64,000 nt of DNA, from assembly GCA_036386415.1 (NCBI GenBank), contig DASVVT010000072.1:5839-69838 (forward strand), written 5' to 3'. Below, in pieces: positions 54,465-62,860 of the stretch. Each line of letters starts with the position of its first letter. The first letter of the stretch is position 1. This DNA is from DASVVT01 sp036386415 (GTDB taxonomy: Bacteria > Acidobacteriota > Blastocatellia > Pyrinomonadales > Pyrinomonadaceae). The translations under genes were made by a program, and so were the position numbers. The notes beneath the pieces were generated by a model. The model was not told where the DNA came from. It made no database searches and saw nothing but the letters and a program-made list of their open reading frames with translations.

Positions 54465-54813
54465 AGCGGGAGTCACATCCTGCACACCCTCCGCAGGCGG
54501 TCATGTTTCAGCCGTGGCTGACCATTGTAGGCCGAAACCCGAACCATCCACTGAGGATGCACAGGAAACTACAACTCTACTGATACCCCGGATGCAATCA
54601 TAAAGAGGATGGGGGACGATCCACTAAGCAACACGAAAGAGCCGCTTCTGTTCGTCTCATTTTGTGTGGTTTCGTGTTGCTTGGTGGATCGCCTCGCACG
54701 CCCTCTTTTATTCTCCTCTCTGGTATGACTTTTCGGACGCTTCGCCCAATTTCTCTTCCAGCGGCGCGTGAGGTAATCTATTGAAAACCATTCTTCTGAA
54801 AGTTTGAGCAAAG
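54465..54813. other. Intergenic region with inverted repeat
   Basis: About 350 bases. It contains the hairpin at 54618-54690; the rest shows no gene. Confidence 0.4.
54618..54690. repeat. Family E hairpin (single copy here)
   Basis: gatccactaagcaacacgaa pairs with ttcgtgttgcttggtggatc, 19 of 20 positions, around a central 30-base loop. It differs in sequence from families A-D. Confidence 0.8.
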
Positions 54814-55476
54814 ATGAGACGCTATCTTCCTTTTGTGATCATCGCCGGGGTCTTGATTATTTCGACCGTGGCGGGGATGTGGCTGTACCGCAGTTCAACC
54901 CAGACCCCACCTGTCGATGCGTCTTCCAACGCGACGGATGCGGCGATGGCTAACGCGCACATGAGGGGCGAGGCGGGCGCGCCCGTTACGCTTGAAGAGT
55001 TTGGCGACTTTCAGTGTCCGCCGTGCGGCGCGCTCCACCCGGAGCTGAAAAAGATAGAGGCGGAATATGGCCCACGGCTCAGAGTTGTTTTCCGCCAAAA
55101 TCCGATCATCTCATTGCACAAGCACGCGCTCAATGCAGCGCACGCGGCTGAGGCGGCGGGTCTGCAAGGCCGCTTCTGGGAGATGCACGACATGCTCTAC
55201 GAAAATCAGGCGCAGTGGGACAAGGCAGACGACGTGCGCCCGATCTTCAGCGACTACGCGCGCTCGCTCAACCTTGATGTCCAGCGTTTCAACAACGACA
55301 TGGACGGGACGGAAGTCTCCAAGCGGATCCTCAACGATCAGGATCGCGCCCGCTCGCTTCGCGTTAGAGGCACGCCGACTCTCTTCATTAACGGTCGCCA
55401 GTTGCAGCCGACGCAGGTCAGCCCCGAGGGACTTCGTGCGGCAATTGATGCGGCTCTGCGTGAGAGAGGTCAATAA
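54814..55476 (+). CDS. Membrane-anchored DsbA-like thiol oxidoreductase
   Basis: 220 residues. An N-terminal anchor (LPFVIIAGVLIISTVAGMWL) is followed by a DsbA-type thioredoxin fold: VTLEEFGDFQCPPCGALHPE carries a CPPC active site at about 67-70, with RGTPTLFINGRQLQP as the cis-Pro loop, and an inserted helical domain between. It likely forms or rearranges disulfides in the periplasm. The CPPC dipeptide differs from the CPHC of classical DsbA. Confidence 0.88.
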   Translation: MRRYLPFVIIAGVLIISTVAGMWLYRSSTQTPPVDASSNATDAAMANAHMRGEAGAPVTLEEFGDFQCPPCGALHPELKKIEAEYGPRLRVVFRQNPIISLHKHALNAAHAAEAAGLQGRFWEMHDMLYENQAQWDKADDVRPIFSDYARSLNLDVQRFNNDMDGTEVSKRILNDQDRARSLRVRGTPTLFINGRQLQPTQVSPEGLRAAIDAALRERGQ

Positions 55477-55511
55477 GGTAAAGGTAGGTTTACGTGCGCC
55501 GTTTGAAATAA

Positions 55512-55588
55512 TGGTGCTCCCGGTTGGACTCTAACCAACGGCCTTTCGCTTAGGAGGCGAACGCTCTATACAACTGAGCTACGGGAGC
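55512..55588 (-). tRNA. tRNA-Arg (anticodon CCU), CCA encoded
   Basis: Minus strand. The acceptor stem is GCTCCCG/CGGGAGC, anticodon arm TTCGC CTCCTAA GCGAA with CCT (reads AGG), T-stem GTTGG/CCAAC, and the 3' ACCA is encoded. All four arms fold. The D-loop reads AGTTGTATA and the T-loop TTAGAGT, so the normal G19-C56 pair is replaced by U19-A56. Confidence 0.92.
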
Positions 55589-55638
55589 ATGACTAAAATG
55601 AAATTAGCAGATGCACGACGCGCAGTCTAGCATTGCAG

Positions 55639-56160
55639 TCAGGACTGATACTTAATGAGCGAACGCACGTCGTAGCCTTCGAGCCGTTTGCGTCCGGGCA
55701 GAAATTCCAATTCAACGACGAAGACCAGACCGACGACTTCTCCACCTAAACTTTCGACCAGATCAATCACAGCGCGGGCCGTACCGCCGGTCGCCAGCAG
55801 ATCGTCGGCGATGATGACGCGATGACCACGGCCTACCGCGTCGCGGTGAATCTCCAGGGTGTCCTGCCCGTACTCCAGATCGTAACAGATCGAGGCGCAC
55901 TCAGCCGGAAGCTTGCGCGGCTTGCGCACGGGCACAAATCCTGCGCCCATGTGATAAGCCAGCGCCGGTGCGAAGATGAACCCGCGCGCTTCTATGCCGA
56001 TGATCGTGTCAGCCTTCACACCGTCAAACTGCGCGGCCAGGGCATCGACCGTGCGGCGCAACCCTTCCGGCTGCTTGAGCAATGTCGTAATGTCGTAAAA
56101 ATTGATGCCGGGCTTCGGGAAATCCGGCACCTCGCGGATCAGTTTTTTGAGGTCGTCCAT
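55639..56160 (-). CDS. apt: Adenine phosphoribosyltransferase
   Basis: 173 residues from the ATG at 56160; a 36-codon upstream extension in frame has no similarity. DDLKKLIREVPDFPKPGINF is the standard Apt opening. GIEARGFIFAPALAY and VIIADDLLATGGTARAV (the PRPP-binding motif) are intact. It salvages adenine with PRPP to AMP. A family D repeat lies upstream. Confidence 0.95.
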   Translation of the reverse strand: MDDLKKLIREVPDFPKPGINFYDITTLLKQPEGLRRTVDALAAQFDGVKADTIIGIEARGFIFAPALAYHMGAGFVPVRKPRKLPAECASICYDLEYGQDTLEIHRDAVGRGHRVIIADDLLATGGTARAVIDLVESLGGEVVGLVFVVELEFLPGRKRLEGYDVRSLIKYQS

Positions 56161-56167
56161 AACTGTG

Positions 56168-56318
56168 AGTAGACAGTAGACAGTAGGCAGTAGCCAGTAG
56201 AAAAGAAAGCAGAGCGTGACGTGTTGCTGTCTAATATGATTTAGAGTTTCAGTACGAAAAAGCATCAACCGCTTTTCTTTTCTACTGACTACTGCCTACT
56301 GTCTACTGTCTACTGTTC
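56168..56318. repeat. Family D repeat (cagtaga arms), copy 1
   Basis: The left arm is agtagacagtagacagtagg, tandem heptads of the kind acagtag; the right arm ends gtctactgtctactgttc. The arms pair across about 110 bases. Copies are at 57723-57870 and 61008-61299. Here it fills the gap between apt and the acylphosphatase gene. Confidence 0.85.
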
Positions 56319-56596
56319 TATCCCCTTTCTATTCGAAAAGAAGCGTACGTGCCGGTCGGTTCCAGGTTGAGCTCTTCGACCTTAGCGACGACGGCGAAGG
56401 CGGGGCCGGTGGCGAGGTCGTGTTTGAAAGCTTCGACGCTCGCGGACGTGCCTTCGGCGAGGGCTTCGACGCGTCCGTCCGGCAGGTTGCGCACGTAGCC
56501 TACGACCTGATGACGTGCGGCGGCGCGCTGGGCGAAGAAACGATAGCCGACGCCCTGCACTTCACCCTCGATCAGAAATTTACGCGCGACCTTCAT
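56318..56596 (-). CDS. Acylphosphatase
   Basis: 92 residues, the usual size of acylphosphatases. FLIEGEVQGVGYRFFAQRAA and VGYVRNLPDGRVEALAEG hold the catalytic Arg (R19) and Asn (N37). It hydrolyses acyl phosphates. Both motifs are intact. Confidence 0.93.
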   Translation of the reverse strand: MKVARKFLIEGEVQGVGYRFFAQRAAARHQVVGYVRNLPDGRVEALAEGTSASVEAFKHDLATGPAFAVVAKVEELNLEPTGTYASFRIERG

Positions 56597-56665
56597 CCTC
56601 GTCTGTCAGTCAAAGAGCCCCCGTGCCTGCTTTTGCGAGATTGCCGCCTTGCGACCTGAAACCTT

Positions 56666-56899
56666 TCAGTGATTCTTCTCTGGAGACTGATACTCCTTCT
56701 TCGGAGAGTGATGTTCGCTCATCGCCGCTGTCGTCAGAAAGCGCTTCGGCTCAGATGCGCCGAGAAGTTTTGCCGTATCGGGAGGAGCGAGGCTCACAGG
56801 CCCATATGATCGCTTTCCTCTTTGACGCAATCTGGAGACGAGCAGATAAACCGCTATGAACCAGATGGCAAACAGTACCCCAATGCCGACTTCAGCCAT
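56666..56899 (-). CDS. Small single-pass membrane protein
   Basis: 77 residues. One hydrophobic segment IGVLFAIWFIAVYLLVSRLR near the N-terminus is followed by a basic, Ser/Pro-rich tail. No family is recognised. It lies upstream of the acylphosphatase gene on the same strand with a 69-base gap. Support comes mostly from the membrane segment and position. Confidence 0.5.
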   Translation of the reverse strand: MAEVGIGVLFAIWFIAVYLLVSRLRQRGKRSYGPVSLAPPDTAKLLGASEPKRFLTTAAMSEHHSPKKEYQSPEKNH

Positions 56900-57043
56900 T
56901 CAAAACTCCTTCCGCTTTCCACAACACGCGGAGGCGGTATCGAACGCGGGCTCAATCAAGTTCATTCCGGAATGAAAACGCGCGCAGGAGAATACCACAG
57001 GAGCAGCGCGCCTCGCATCAGGCGCTATTTAGCTGGCGCTGGA

Positions 57044-57703
57044 TCACCGGAGAGTCACATCAAACTCGCCCATGATGCGCTCGGCCGCATCGCTCCCGGC
57101 CTGTCTGAGCGCAGACTCCCAGGCGGCTCGACTGTCTGTCTGCGGCAGCGGCAGCCCTATGGGCACGCCGCCCACGCGCGCGGTGCGCCTGACCGGACGC
57201 AGATAAATCTTGCCCTGTGTCTTCACTTTGGCCGTGGCGGGCGCGAAGACTGTATAATCGACATAATAATCCCGCTCATCATGGCTGCGAGCGGACATCA
57301 TATCGCTGCCGAAGTGAAGCCAGACCAGATAGGCATCAGTCTGTTTCCTGGCAAGCTCGATGCTTCGCTGCCGACCCATATCTTTTTCCACCTTGATCGT
57401 GACAGCAGAAGACTTCTTTAGCCGCTCGACAAAACCGGCCAGAATAATATTGGAGGCGTTGATCGGTGCCTGGATCCTCTCAAACGCGTATTCATCTGCG
57501 GTGACAATGAGGGGCAGGCGCTGTGCCTCCGTAGAAGCTGTGGGCTTCGTTTCACTCTTCTCATCTTCGGCTGGTGTCGAGACAGGCCGGGGCGGCGTCG
57601 CGCCTCCCTTAGCGCGACGGCCAGACTGCGCTTCGGACTCCCCGGCAGCGCACAGCACAAGCGATACGAAGAGCAGGGGCACTATCAAACGGCTGTATTT
57701 CAT
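57044..57703 (-). CDS. Secreted protein of unknown function
   Basis: 219 residues with a signal peptide (LIVPLLFVSLVLCAAGESEA). A Pro/Thr/Glu-rich linker (about 35-60) leads to a compact domain with ADEYAFERIQAPINASNIIL, then DAYLVWLHFGSDMMSARSHD and ERDYYVDYTVFAPATAKVKT. No family is recognised. It is flanked by family D repeats. Confidence 0.65.
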   Translation of the reverse strand: MKYSRLIVPLLFVSLVLCAAGESEAQSGRRAKGGATPPRPVSTPAEDEKSETKPTASTEAQRLPLIVTADEYAFERIQAPINASNIILAGFVERLKKSSAVTIKVEKDMGRQRSIELARKQTDAYLVWLHFGSDMMSARSHDERDYYVDYTVFAPATAKVKTQGKIYLRPVRRTARVGGVPIGLPLPQTDSRAAWESALRQAGSDAAERIMGEFDVTLR

Positions 57704-57722
57704 GAAACTCTCCTCATAGAAA

Positions 57723-57870
57723 GGCAGTAGACAGGAGACAGTAGACAGTAGTCAGTAGTAAAACAGCGCGCCTGTTTGACTCACTATTACGATTTAGGAT
57801 GAGCGGTATCAACGGCATCAACGGCTTTTCTTTTCTACTGGCTCCTGGCTACTGTCTACTGTCTACTGTT
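57723..57870. repeat. Family D repeat, copy 2
   Basis: The left arm agacagtagacagtagtcag pairs with the right arm actgtctactgtctactgtt; the centre holds ggctactgtctac-like blocks. It fills the whole gap between the secreted protein and HemQ. Confidence 0.85.
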
Positions 57871-57871
57871 T

Positions 57872-58648
57872 TCATCCCAGCGCTTCCAGGCACTCTGCGA
57901 GCGTGCGCTGGCGGCAGGTGAACATGGGCGTGTCGCGCAGCGTGAAACTGCTCGCCTTGGTCTCGCGCAGCTCCTGCACGAGGTCCAGGAAATCCGACGG
58001 CTCGTCAGTCTCGAAGGCGACGACGAACTCCTGATCGTCGAGGCCGAAAGAGTAGGTCGTATGGAGCTTGACCGAGCGATACTTTGAGCCGATCCGTATG
58101 TGCTCGTCCATCATCTCTTGCCGCTGCTCGGCGGGCTTAGTGTACCACTCGCGCGTCTTGACGAACGGGTAGACGAAGAGGTAGCTGGATTTGCCTGGAA
58201 CGATGTGCAGACGATCTTCGACGTGCTCCGGGTTGTCCTTGTCTATGTACATCGAGCGCTTCGTCATTGAGAGGAATGATTGCGTCGCCTCAAGGTATTT
58301 GCCCATCATCGTGTTGTTGAGCCGCGCCGTCATCTCCTGGATGGGGTCGAGCGAGTAGCCGATGCGCCAGATCATGAACTCCGCGTTGGTGCGCAGGCCG
58401 ACCAGTGAATAGGTATGGATTAACAGGTCGCGGCGAAAATTTTCCACCTGGTGGATGAATTCCTGCTTGCCCCGCTCTCTCTCCTGCCTGTCCAGAAGAC
58501 GCCATTCGGGACGCGCGCGATAGAAAGTGAAGTTGACGAACTGGCGTGGGAGCGGGCCTGGCGCACGCTCCTCTTTCTCCTCGACGACCGGAGCCAATCG
58601 CAATGAGCCGCGATTGGCTCCGCCTGGCTGCCCTTGATCAGTGCTCAT
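57872..58648 (-). CDS. hemQ: Chlorite-dismutase-family coproheme decarboxylase (HemQ-like)
   Basis: 258 residues from the ATG at 58648 (GAGAGG upstream); the open frame extends 74 codons through a family C repeat without similarity. The two dimeric alpha-beta barrels of the chlorite dismutase family are present. SYLFVYPFVKTREWY (Y160 the likely catalytic Tyr) and VKLHTTYSFGLDDQEFVVAF (H196 as proximal ligand) match HemQ, which turns coproheme into heme b. It lies divergent from the Rieske/cytochrome b genes, a heme-supply context. Confidence 0.88.
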   Translation of the reverse strand: MSTDQGQPGGANRGSLRLAPVVEEKEERAPGPLPRQFVNFTFYRARPEWRLLDRQERERGKQEFIHQVENFRRDLLIHTYSLVGLRTNAEFMIWRIGYSLDPIQEMTARLNNTMMGKYLEATQSFLSMTKRSMYIDKDNPEHVEDRLHIVPGKSSYLFVYPFVKTREWYTKPAEQRQEMMDEHIRIGSKYRSVKLHTTYSFGLDDQEFVVAFETDEPSDFLDLVQELRETKASSFTLRDTPMFTCRQRTLAECLEALG

Positions 58649-58780
58649 CTCATTCAACCTCTCAAAGAAAAATTCTCCAACCAGGGGTCGCACAGTTCTC
58701 TCACAATAGGATAGAATGCGCAGCCTACGGTCGAAGCTATTCTGCGGCGAACAGGGATGGATTGCAACCACAGAAGGGAA

Positions 58781-58871
58781 ATGCGGATTGCGGATTGCGG
58801 AATGCGGAATTAAAACAAGACCCGAAATACTCATCTTCTTTCTTTTCATTCCGCATTCCGCAATCCGCATT
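58781..58871. repeat. Family C hairpin repeat, copy 2
   Basis: atgcggattgcggattgcgg and gcggaatgcgg pair with ccgcattccgcaatccgcat. It sits in the divergent gap between HemQ and the Rieske gene, where both promoters must lie. Confidence 0.85.
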
Positions 58872-58902
58872 CATCATTTGCTTTTATTGAGAGAGCTTGC
58901 TT

Positions 58903-59451
58903 ATGCCTGACACGACTGCCGGTACGCCTTCTCAGCGTGAAGAGAGAAACCTGGATAGAGGGCGCAGGGAGTTCCTGTTATTGATCCCGTTCGGCATCTT
59001 CGCGGGTGTGGCGGCAACGATTGCGGCGGCTGCCCTGCGCTACCTGCGACCGTCTCTTCCGAGCCCGTCGTCAGAAGCAAAATGGTCGAACGTCGCGCAT
59101 CTGTCAGAGTTGACGGGCGACAGGCCGATTATGCGCAGCATCGTCACGGAGCACCAGGCGGGCTGGGCCAGCACGATGGAAGAGCACTTCGTCTACGTCC
59201 TGCCGAATCAAGGCAACCGTGTGCTGTCGAGCGTCTGCCCGCATGAGGGCTGCAATGTCGCCTGGCGCGAGGATGCGAGCGAATTCTTTTGCCCCTGCCA
59301 CGACAGCTACTTTGCGGCGGACGGCTCGCGCCTGAGCGGCCCTTCGCGGCGCGGCCTCGATCCTCTTCCCTCGCGTGAAAAGGAGGGTGTGCTTCAGGTT
59401 CAGTATCAGACTTTCGTCAACAACACGGAGGAGCGCATCGCGCGCGGATGA
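58903..59451 (+). CDS. Rieske iron-sulfur protein
   Basis: 182 residues from the ATG at 58903. A Tat-like signal (RGRREFLLLIPFGIFAGVAA) leads into one membrane segment. SVCPHEGCNVAWRED and FFCPCHDSYFAADG hold the 2Fe-2S ligands (C112, H114, C130, H133) plus the disulfide pair C117/C132. It passes electrons from quinol to cytochrome c in a bc-type complex. The next gene overlaps by 4 bases (ATGA). Confidence 0.92.
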   Translation: MPDTTAGTPSQREERNLDRGRREFLLLIPFGIFAGVAATIAAAALRYLRPSLPSPSSEAKWSNVAHLSELTGDRPIMRSIVTEHQAGWASTMEEHFVYVLPNQGNRVLSSVCPHEGCNVAWREDASEFFCPCHDSYFAADGSRLSGPSRRGLDPLPSREKEGVLQVQYQTFVNNTEERIARG

Positions 59452-61004
59452 TGGCCGAGGTCGAAAGATACAGATACCCGTGGCTTCACAGATGGCTCGC
59501 GCGCTGGACTACGCTAACCGACATCGAGCGCTCGGTGATAGACGAGCCTGAGAGCGGCTTTAAAGCCTGGGCGCGTACGACTGCCGGTGTGGTCGCCATG
59601 CTCCTGGCGCTCCAGATCGTGACGGGCATTCTCCTGGGCTTCTACTACATCCCCTCAACAGAAAGCGCTCACACGACCGTCGCCTACATTGAAAAGGTCG
59701 TCCCCGCGGGCTCCTGGCTGCGTTCCCTGCATCATTACGGCTCACAGTGGCTGACGCTCGCGCTCGTCCTGCACCTGGCGCAGATGTTCTGGCGAGCCAG
59801 TTACAGACGCCGCCCCGTCGGGTGGATGGGAACAGTCGTCCTGCTGCTGCTCGTGCTCGGGGCGGGCGCGACAGGTTACTCGCTTCCCTGGGATGCGCGT
59901 GCCTTCTTCGGCACGCGCGTGACTGAAGGGATCGCGGGCGGGCTTCCACTGGTCGGCAACACCTCAAGGCACTGGCTGATCGGCGGGGCGGAGATCACGC
60001 CGCTCACGCTCGCGCGCTTCTTCGCCGTTCACGTGCTCGTCTTGCCTCTGCTCATATTTTTGACGATCATGCTGCGCCTCTTCGTCTTTCGTGAGCGCGG
60101 GATGGTAAGCGACGCCGAAGAGCAGCAGTTGGAGAGATGGATGCACGTGCAGATCGCGCGCAACGCAGCGGTCGCCGGTCTTGTCTTCCTTGCGCTCGCG
60201 CTCTACGCGGCCAACACTCACGCGCCGCTTGGCCCGGCGGCGGACACGGCTGCCCCGGGTTACCTGCCGCGTCCGGGGGCGCAGTTCCTCTGGCTTTTTC
60301 AGATGCTGAAGTATCTGCCCGGTCGCGCGGCCTCCGTCGTGGCGGTCGCGCTCCCCAGCCTGATCTGCATAGGGCTCCTGATGCTGCCTTTTCTCAACCC
60401 GCCGCCGCTGCGCAAGGTCATGGCCCACCCGAGACGCACTGCCGGAGTCGTGCTCTTCGCGCTCGGCTTCGCGCTCGTGACGGGAATGACGATCATGGCT
60501 TACGTCAAGGATTTGACAGACCCGCTGACGCGCGTGCAACTGGCGCGTCAGTCTGCGGAAGAAGCGGCCTTCCGCCAGGCGCCGTTTACGCCCCTGCGCT
60601 CGCGCACCAGCGAATCTGTGATAGACGAGGAGCGTGACGGCACGCAAACGGCTGCGAACGGTGGAGGCGGCGTTGCGCCTACACCATCGCCCGTCGCATC
60701 GCCCGCTACAGACACGTCCGGTTCTGCGTCACAGGCAAAAACTTCTGCGACCGAGCCTCCTGCGGCCTATATCACACACTGTTCCGGCTGCCACGGGACG
60801 CGCGGCCAGGGCGCATCCATCTATCCACGCCTGATCGGCGTCTCTTCCAAGCCGCGACGCACCGTCGAAGACATGATCGCTATCATGAATGATCCGGCTT
60901 CGTACGATCTGGACCCGCTCATGCCATCCTTCGCCGCCAAGCTCTCGGAAGACGAAAAACGCTTGATCGCTGAATGGACAGCGGCGCTCAAGAAGAGGAA
61001 GTAA
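59448..61004 (+). CDS. Cytochrome b fused to a cytochrome c domain
   Basis: 518 residues. The N-terminal 385 residues are a full-length cytochrome b with about seven or eight membrane segments. Helix B keeps H95 and H109, but in helix D H195 is followed 15 residues later by R210 where a second His is expected. The Qo-site motif PEWY appears as PGAQ (276-279). After a Pro/Ala/Ser linker a C-terminal cytochrome c domain follows, with CSGCH at about 445 and DPLMPSF supplying a Met. Together with the Rieske gene it forms a quinol-oxidising complex, possibly of altered function. Confidence 0.85.
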   Translation: MMAEVERYRYPWLHRWLARWTTLTDIERSVIDEPESGFKAWARTTAGVVAMLLALQIVTGILLGFYYIPSTESAHTTVAYIEKVVPAGSWLRSLHHYGSQWLTLALVLHLAQMFWRASYRRRPVGWMGTVVLLLLVLGAGATGYSLPWDARAFFGTRVTEGIAGGLPLVGNTSRHWLIGGAEITPLTLARFFAVHVLVLPLLIFLTIMLRLFVFRERGMVSDAEEQQLERWMHVQIARNAAVAGLVFLALALYAANTHAPLGPAADTAAPGYLPRPGAQFLWLFQMLKYLPGRAASVVAVALPSLICIGLLMLPFLNPPPLRKVMAHPRRTAGVVLFALGFALVTGMTIMAYVKDLTDPLTRVQLARQSAEEAAFRQAPFTPLRSRTSESVIDEERDGTQTAANGGGGVAPTPSPVASPATDTSGSASQAKTSATEPPAAYITHCSGCHGTRGQGASIYPRLIGVSSKPRRTVEDMIAIMNDPASYDLDPLMPSFAAKLSEDEKRLIAEWTAALKKRK

Positions 61005-61007
61005 AGG

Positions 61008-61299
61008 AGTAGACAGTAGACAGTAGTCAGTAGCCAGTAGAAATGAAAAGCAGGCGTTGCGGTTAATAGTCTCCTGGTTTCAGCTCATCTCTCTGTGCAT
61101 CCTCCGTGTTCTCTGTGCCTCTGTGGTGAATTAACTTTAGGCAAGACTCACCGCAGAGACACAGAGGATGCAGAGGATGCTTAGAGGACTAATCCCATGA
61201 GGATACTACCTTGCGGTTTGATATTGGCCTTCACATCATAGTATACAACAGAGCGTCGCATCTCTTTTTTCTACTGGCTACTGACTACTGTCTACTATC
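61008..61299. repeat. Family D repeat, copy 3, with family A nested inside
   Basis: The left arm agtagacagtagacagtagt pairs with ctactgactactgtctacta near 61272-61297. The 230 bases between the arms contain the family A hairpin at 61091-61180, so one element seems to have inserted into the other. Confidence 0.75.
61091..61180. repeat. Family A hairpin repeat, copy 7 (agag/ctct subtype)
   Basis: ctctgtgcatcctccgtgtt, ctctgtgcctctgtggtgaa and ccgcagagacacagaggatg form a hairpin with tgaattaactttaggcaaga as the central loop. The same loop sequence recurs at 61847-61944. Confidence 0.8.
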
Positions 61300-61322
61300 T
61301 CATGTGGGAGAACCGAACAGGT

Positions 61323-61799
61323 ATGAAACTCATCAAGCTCGCGCTCTTGATTGCTGCCGTCACGCTTTTCGTCGTCGCCTGCCAGAGCAGCGGGAACACA
61401 AATCAAACAGCCGCCAACAACACAAACACGCCAGACAAGCCCGCCGCATCTCCGACCGCAGCCGCTAATACCGCGACGACGCCTGCGGACGAATTCGCCG
61501 CCGTGCGCCCTATCTATGCTGAAGCCTGCGGACGCTGCCACAAGCTGGATGGCGAGGGCGGGCAGGTTGAAGTCCTGGGCAAGAAGCTGAACGTCCCCAG
61601 TTTCAAGAAAGGGCATGCCCTCAAGCATACGGACGAAGAGTTCGCCAAACAGATCTCTGATGGCGGCGACGGCATGCCCGCTTTCAAAGATCGGCTCAAC
61701 GAGCAACAGATCAAAGACCTTGTGCGCTTCATACGCAAGGAGCTTCAGAGCAACGTCGCCGCACCGGCGAAGGCAAGCCCGACCACGCCGAAAACATAA
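61323..61799 (+). CDS. Cytochrome c lipoprotein
   Basis: 158 residues from the ATG at 61323. A lipobox LFVVACQSSG ends the signal, followed by a Thr/Ala/Pro-rich linker. The heme c site is EACGRCHKLDGEGG, and DGGDGMPAFKDRLNEQQ supplies the Met ligand. It is a periplasmic electron carrier anchored by lipid, likely the partner of the upstream Rieske/cytochrome b-c pair. Confidence 0.9.
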   Translation: MKLIKLALLIAAVTLFVVACQSSGNTNQTAANNTNTPDKPAASPTAAANTATTPADEFAAVRPIYAEACGRCHKLDGEGGQVEVLGKKLNVPSFKKGHALKHTDEEFAKQISDGGDGMPAFKDRLNEQQIKDLVRFIRKELQSNVAAPAKASPTTPKT

Positions 61800-62200
61800 C
61801 TATCCGGGAATTTCCCGAAGCGCTCGACCGGAGTAGTCTACTGGATTCTCTGTGCCCCCTCCGTGTTCTCTGTGCCTCTGTGGTGAATGAACTTTAGGCA
61901 AGACTCACCGCAGAGATACAGAGGATGCAGAGAGGGCACAGAGCACAAATCGAATTAAGTCACTACCTCGACCGGAAATAGCTGGACACACGTCTTCCGG
62001 CTGGCTTATGATCGTTCTTGCGCTTGAGAGAAGAGCGTCCTGCCCCACTGGATGAGCGATTCAGCCAGCCTTACCGTTCCTTTACATTAAATCACGCGTG
62101 GAAGTGCGCCTTTTCCGCCCTCGTCCAAAATGGGAAGCGTCAGGCTCTTTTTGAACGTAACAGGACGCGTGCGCGCTCCCTCGTCATCGGAGGACTCATT
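61800..62200. other. Intergenic region with family A repeat
   Basis: 400 bases. The first half is family A copy 8 (61847-61944). The second half shows no gene; the GGAGG at 62189-62193 serves the bactofilin start. Confidence 0.45.
61847..61944. repeat. Family A hairpin repeat, copy 8 (agag/ctct subtype)
   Basis: ctctgtgccccctccgtgtt and ctctgtgcctctgtggtgaa pair with ccgcagagatacagaggatg and agagagggcacagag. The loop tgaactttaggcaagactca matches copy 7. Confidence 0.8.
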
Positions 62201-62839
62201 ATGTTCAGAACGGAAAGAAATTCGAATAGCAATCAAGTTGCTAAAGAAGCCCTTAATAACCAGCCACCGCCCGCGCCCGCGCCGCGTCAGCCAAGCGCAT
62301 CCCCCGCCACTGATGCGCACGCACAAAGTCAGGCGCAGCTTCAAACAGCCACAACGTCGCGCGCCGTCAGCGAAAGCGAAGCGCTGGCGCGCGACATCAA
62401 GGAGGGCGTCTTGAACGGCTTTGTCGGCGGCGGCACAGTGTTCACGGGCGAGGCCGCCTTCAAAGGGATGCTGCGCGTTGACGGGCGTCTCAAAGGTCAC
62501 ATCGCATCTCAGGACGGCACGCTGATCGTCGGCACCAACGGGCAGGTTGACGCCGACATAGAAGTCTCCGTGGCGACGATTCACGGCACAGTCAACGGTG
62601 ACATCATCGCCACCAAGCGCATAGAGATCGGGCGCACCTCCAAAGTCATCGGCAATATTCAAACACCCGCACTGGTGATCGAGCAGGGCGCGATTTTTGA
62701 AGGTAGCTGCCGCATGCTACAGGTCAAGGACGAGGCTGATAAGCAGCAGAAGAAGGAGAAGCGCGAGGCAGAGCCCGCCATCATCGCCGCCGCCAGTCAA
62801 CCGGTTGCCCCGTCAACCACTTCAAGCACCGCAAGCTGA
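62201..62839 (+). CDS. Bactofilin
   Basis: 212 residues from the ATG at 62201 (CGGAGGA 7 bases upstream). The polar, Pro/Ala/Gln-rich N-terminal tail (about 1-75) precedes the bactofilin beta-helix core: FTGEAAFKGMLRVDGRLKGH, TLIVGTNGQVDADIEVSVA, TIHGTVNGDIIATKRIEIG and RTSKVIGNIQTPALVIEQGA. A charged C-terminal tail follows. Bactofilins polymerise without nucleotide and shape the cell or place other proteins. Confidence 0.92.
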   Translation: MFRTERNSNSNQVAKEALNNQPPPAPAPRQPSASPATDAHAQSQAQLQTATTSRAVSESEALARDIKEGVLNGFVGGGTVFTGEAAFKGMLRVDGRLKGHIASQDGTLIVGTNGQVDADIEVSVATIHGTVNGDIIATKRIEIGRTSKVIGNIQTPALVIEQGAIFEGSCRMLQVKDEADKQQKKEKREAEPAIIAAASQPVAPSTTSSTAS

Positions 62840-62860
62840 AGGAAGGCAGAGAGAAGATAC

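Larger units (their letters stand above)
61005..61322. other. Repeat-filled intergenic region
   Basis: 318 bases taken up by the arms of family D copy 3 and the family A hairpin nested inside it. No gene is present. Confidence 0.5.
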
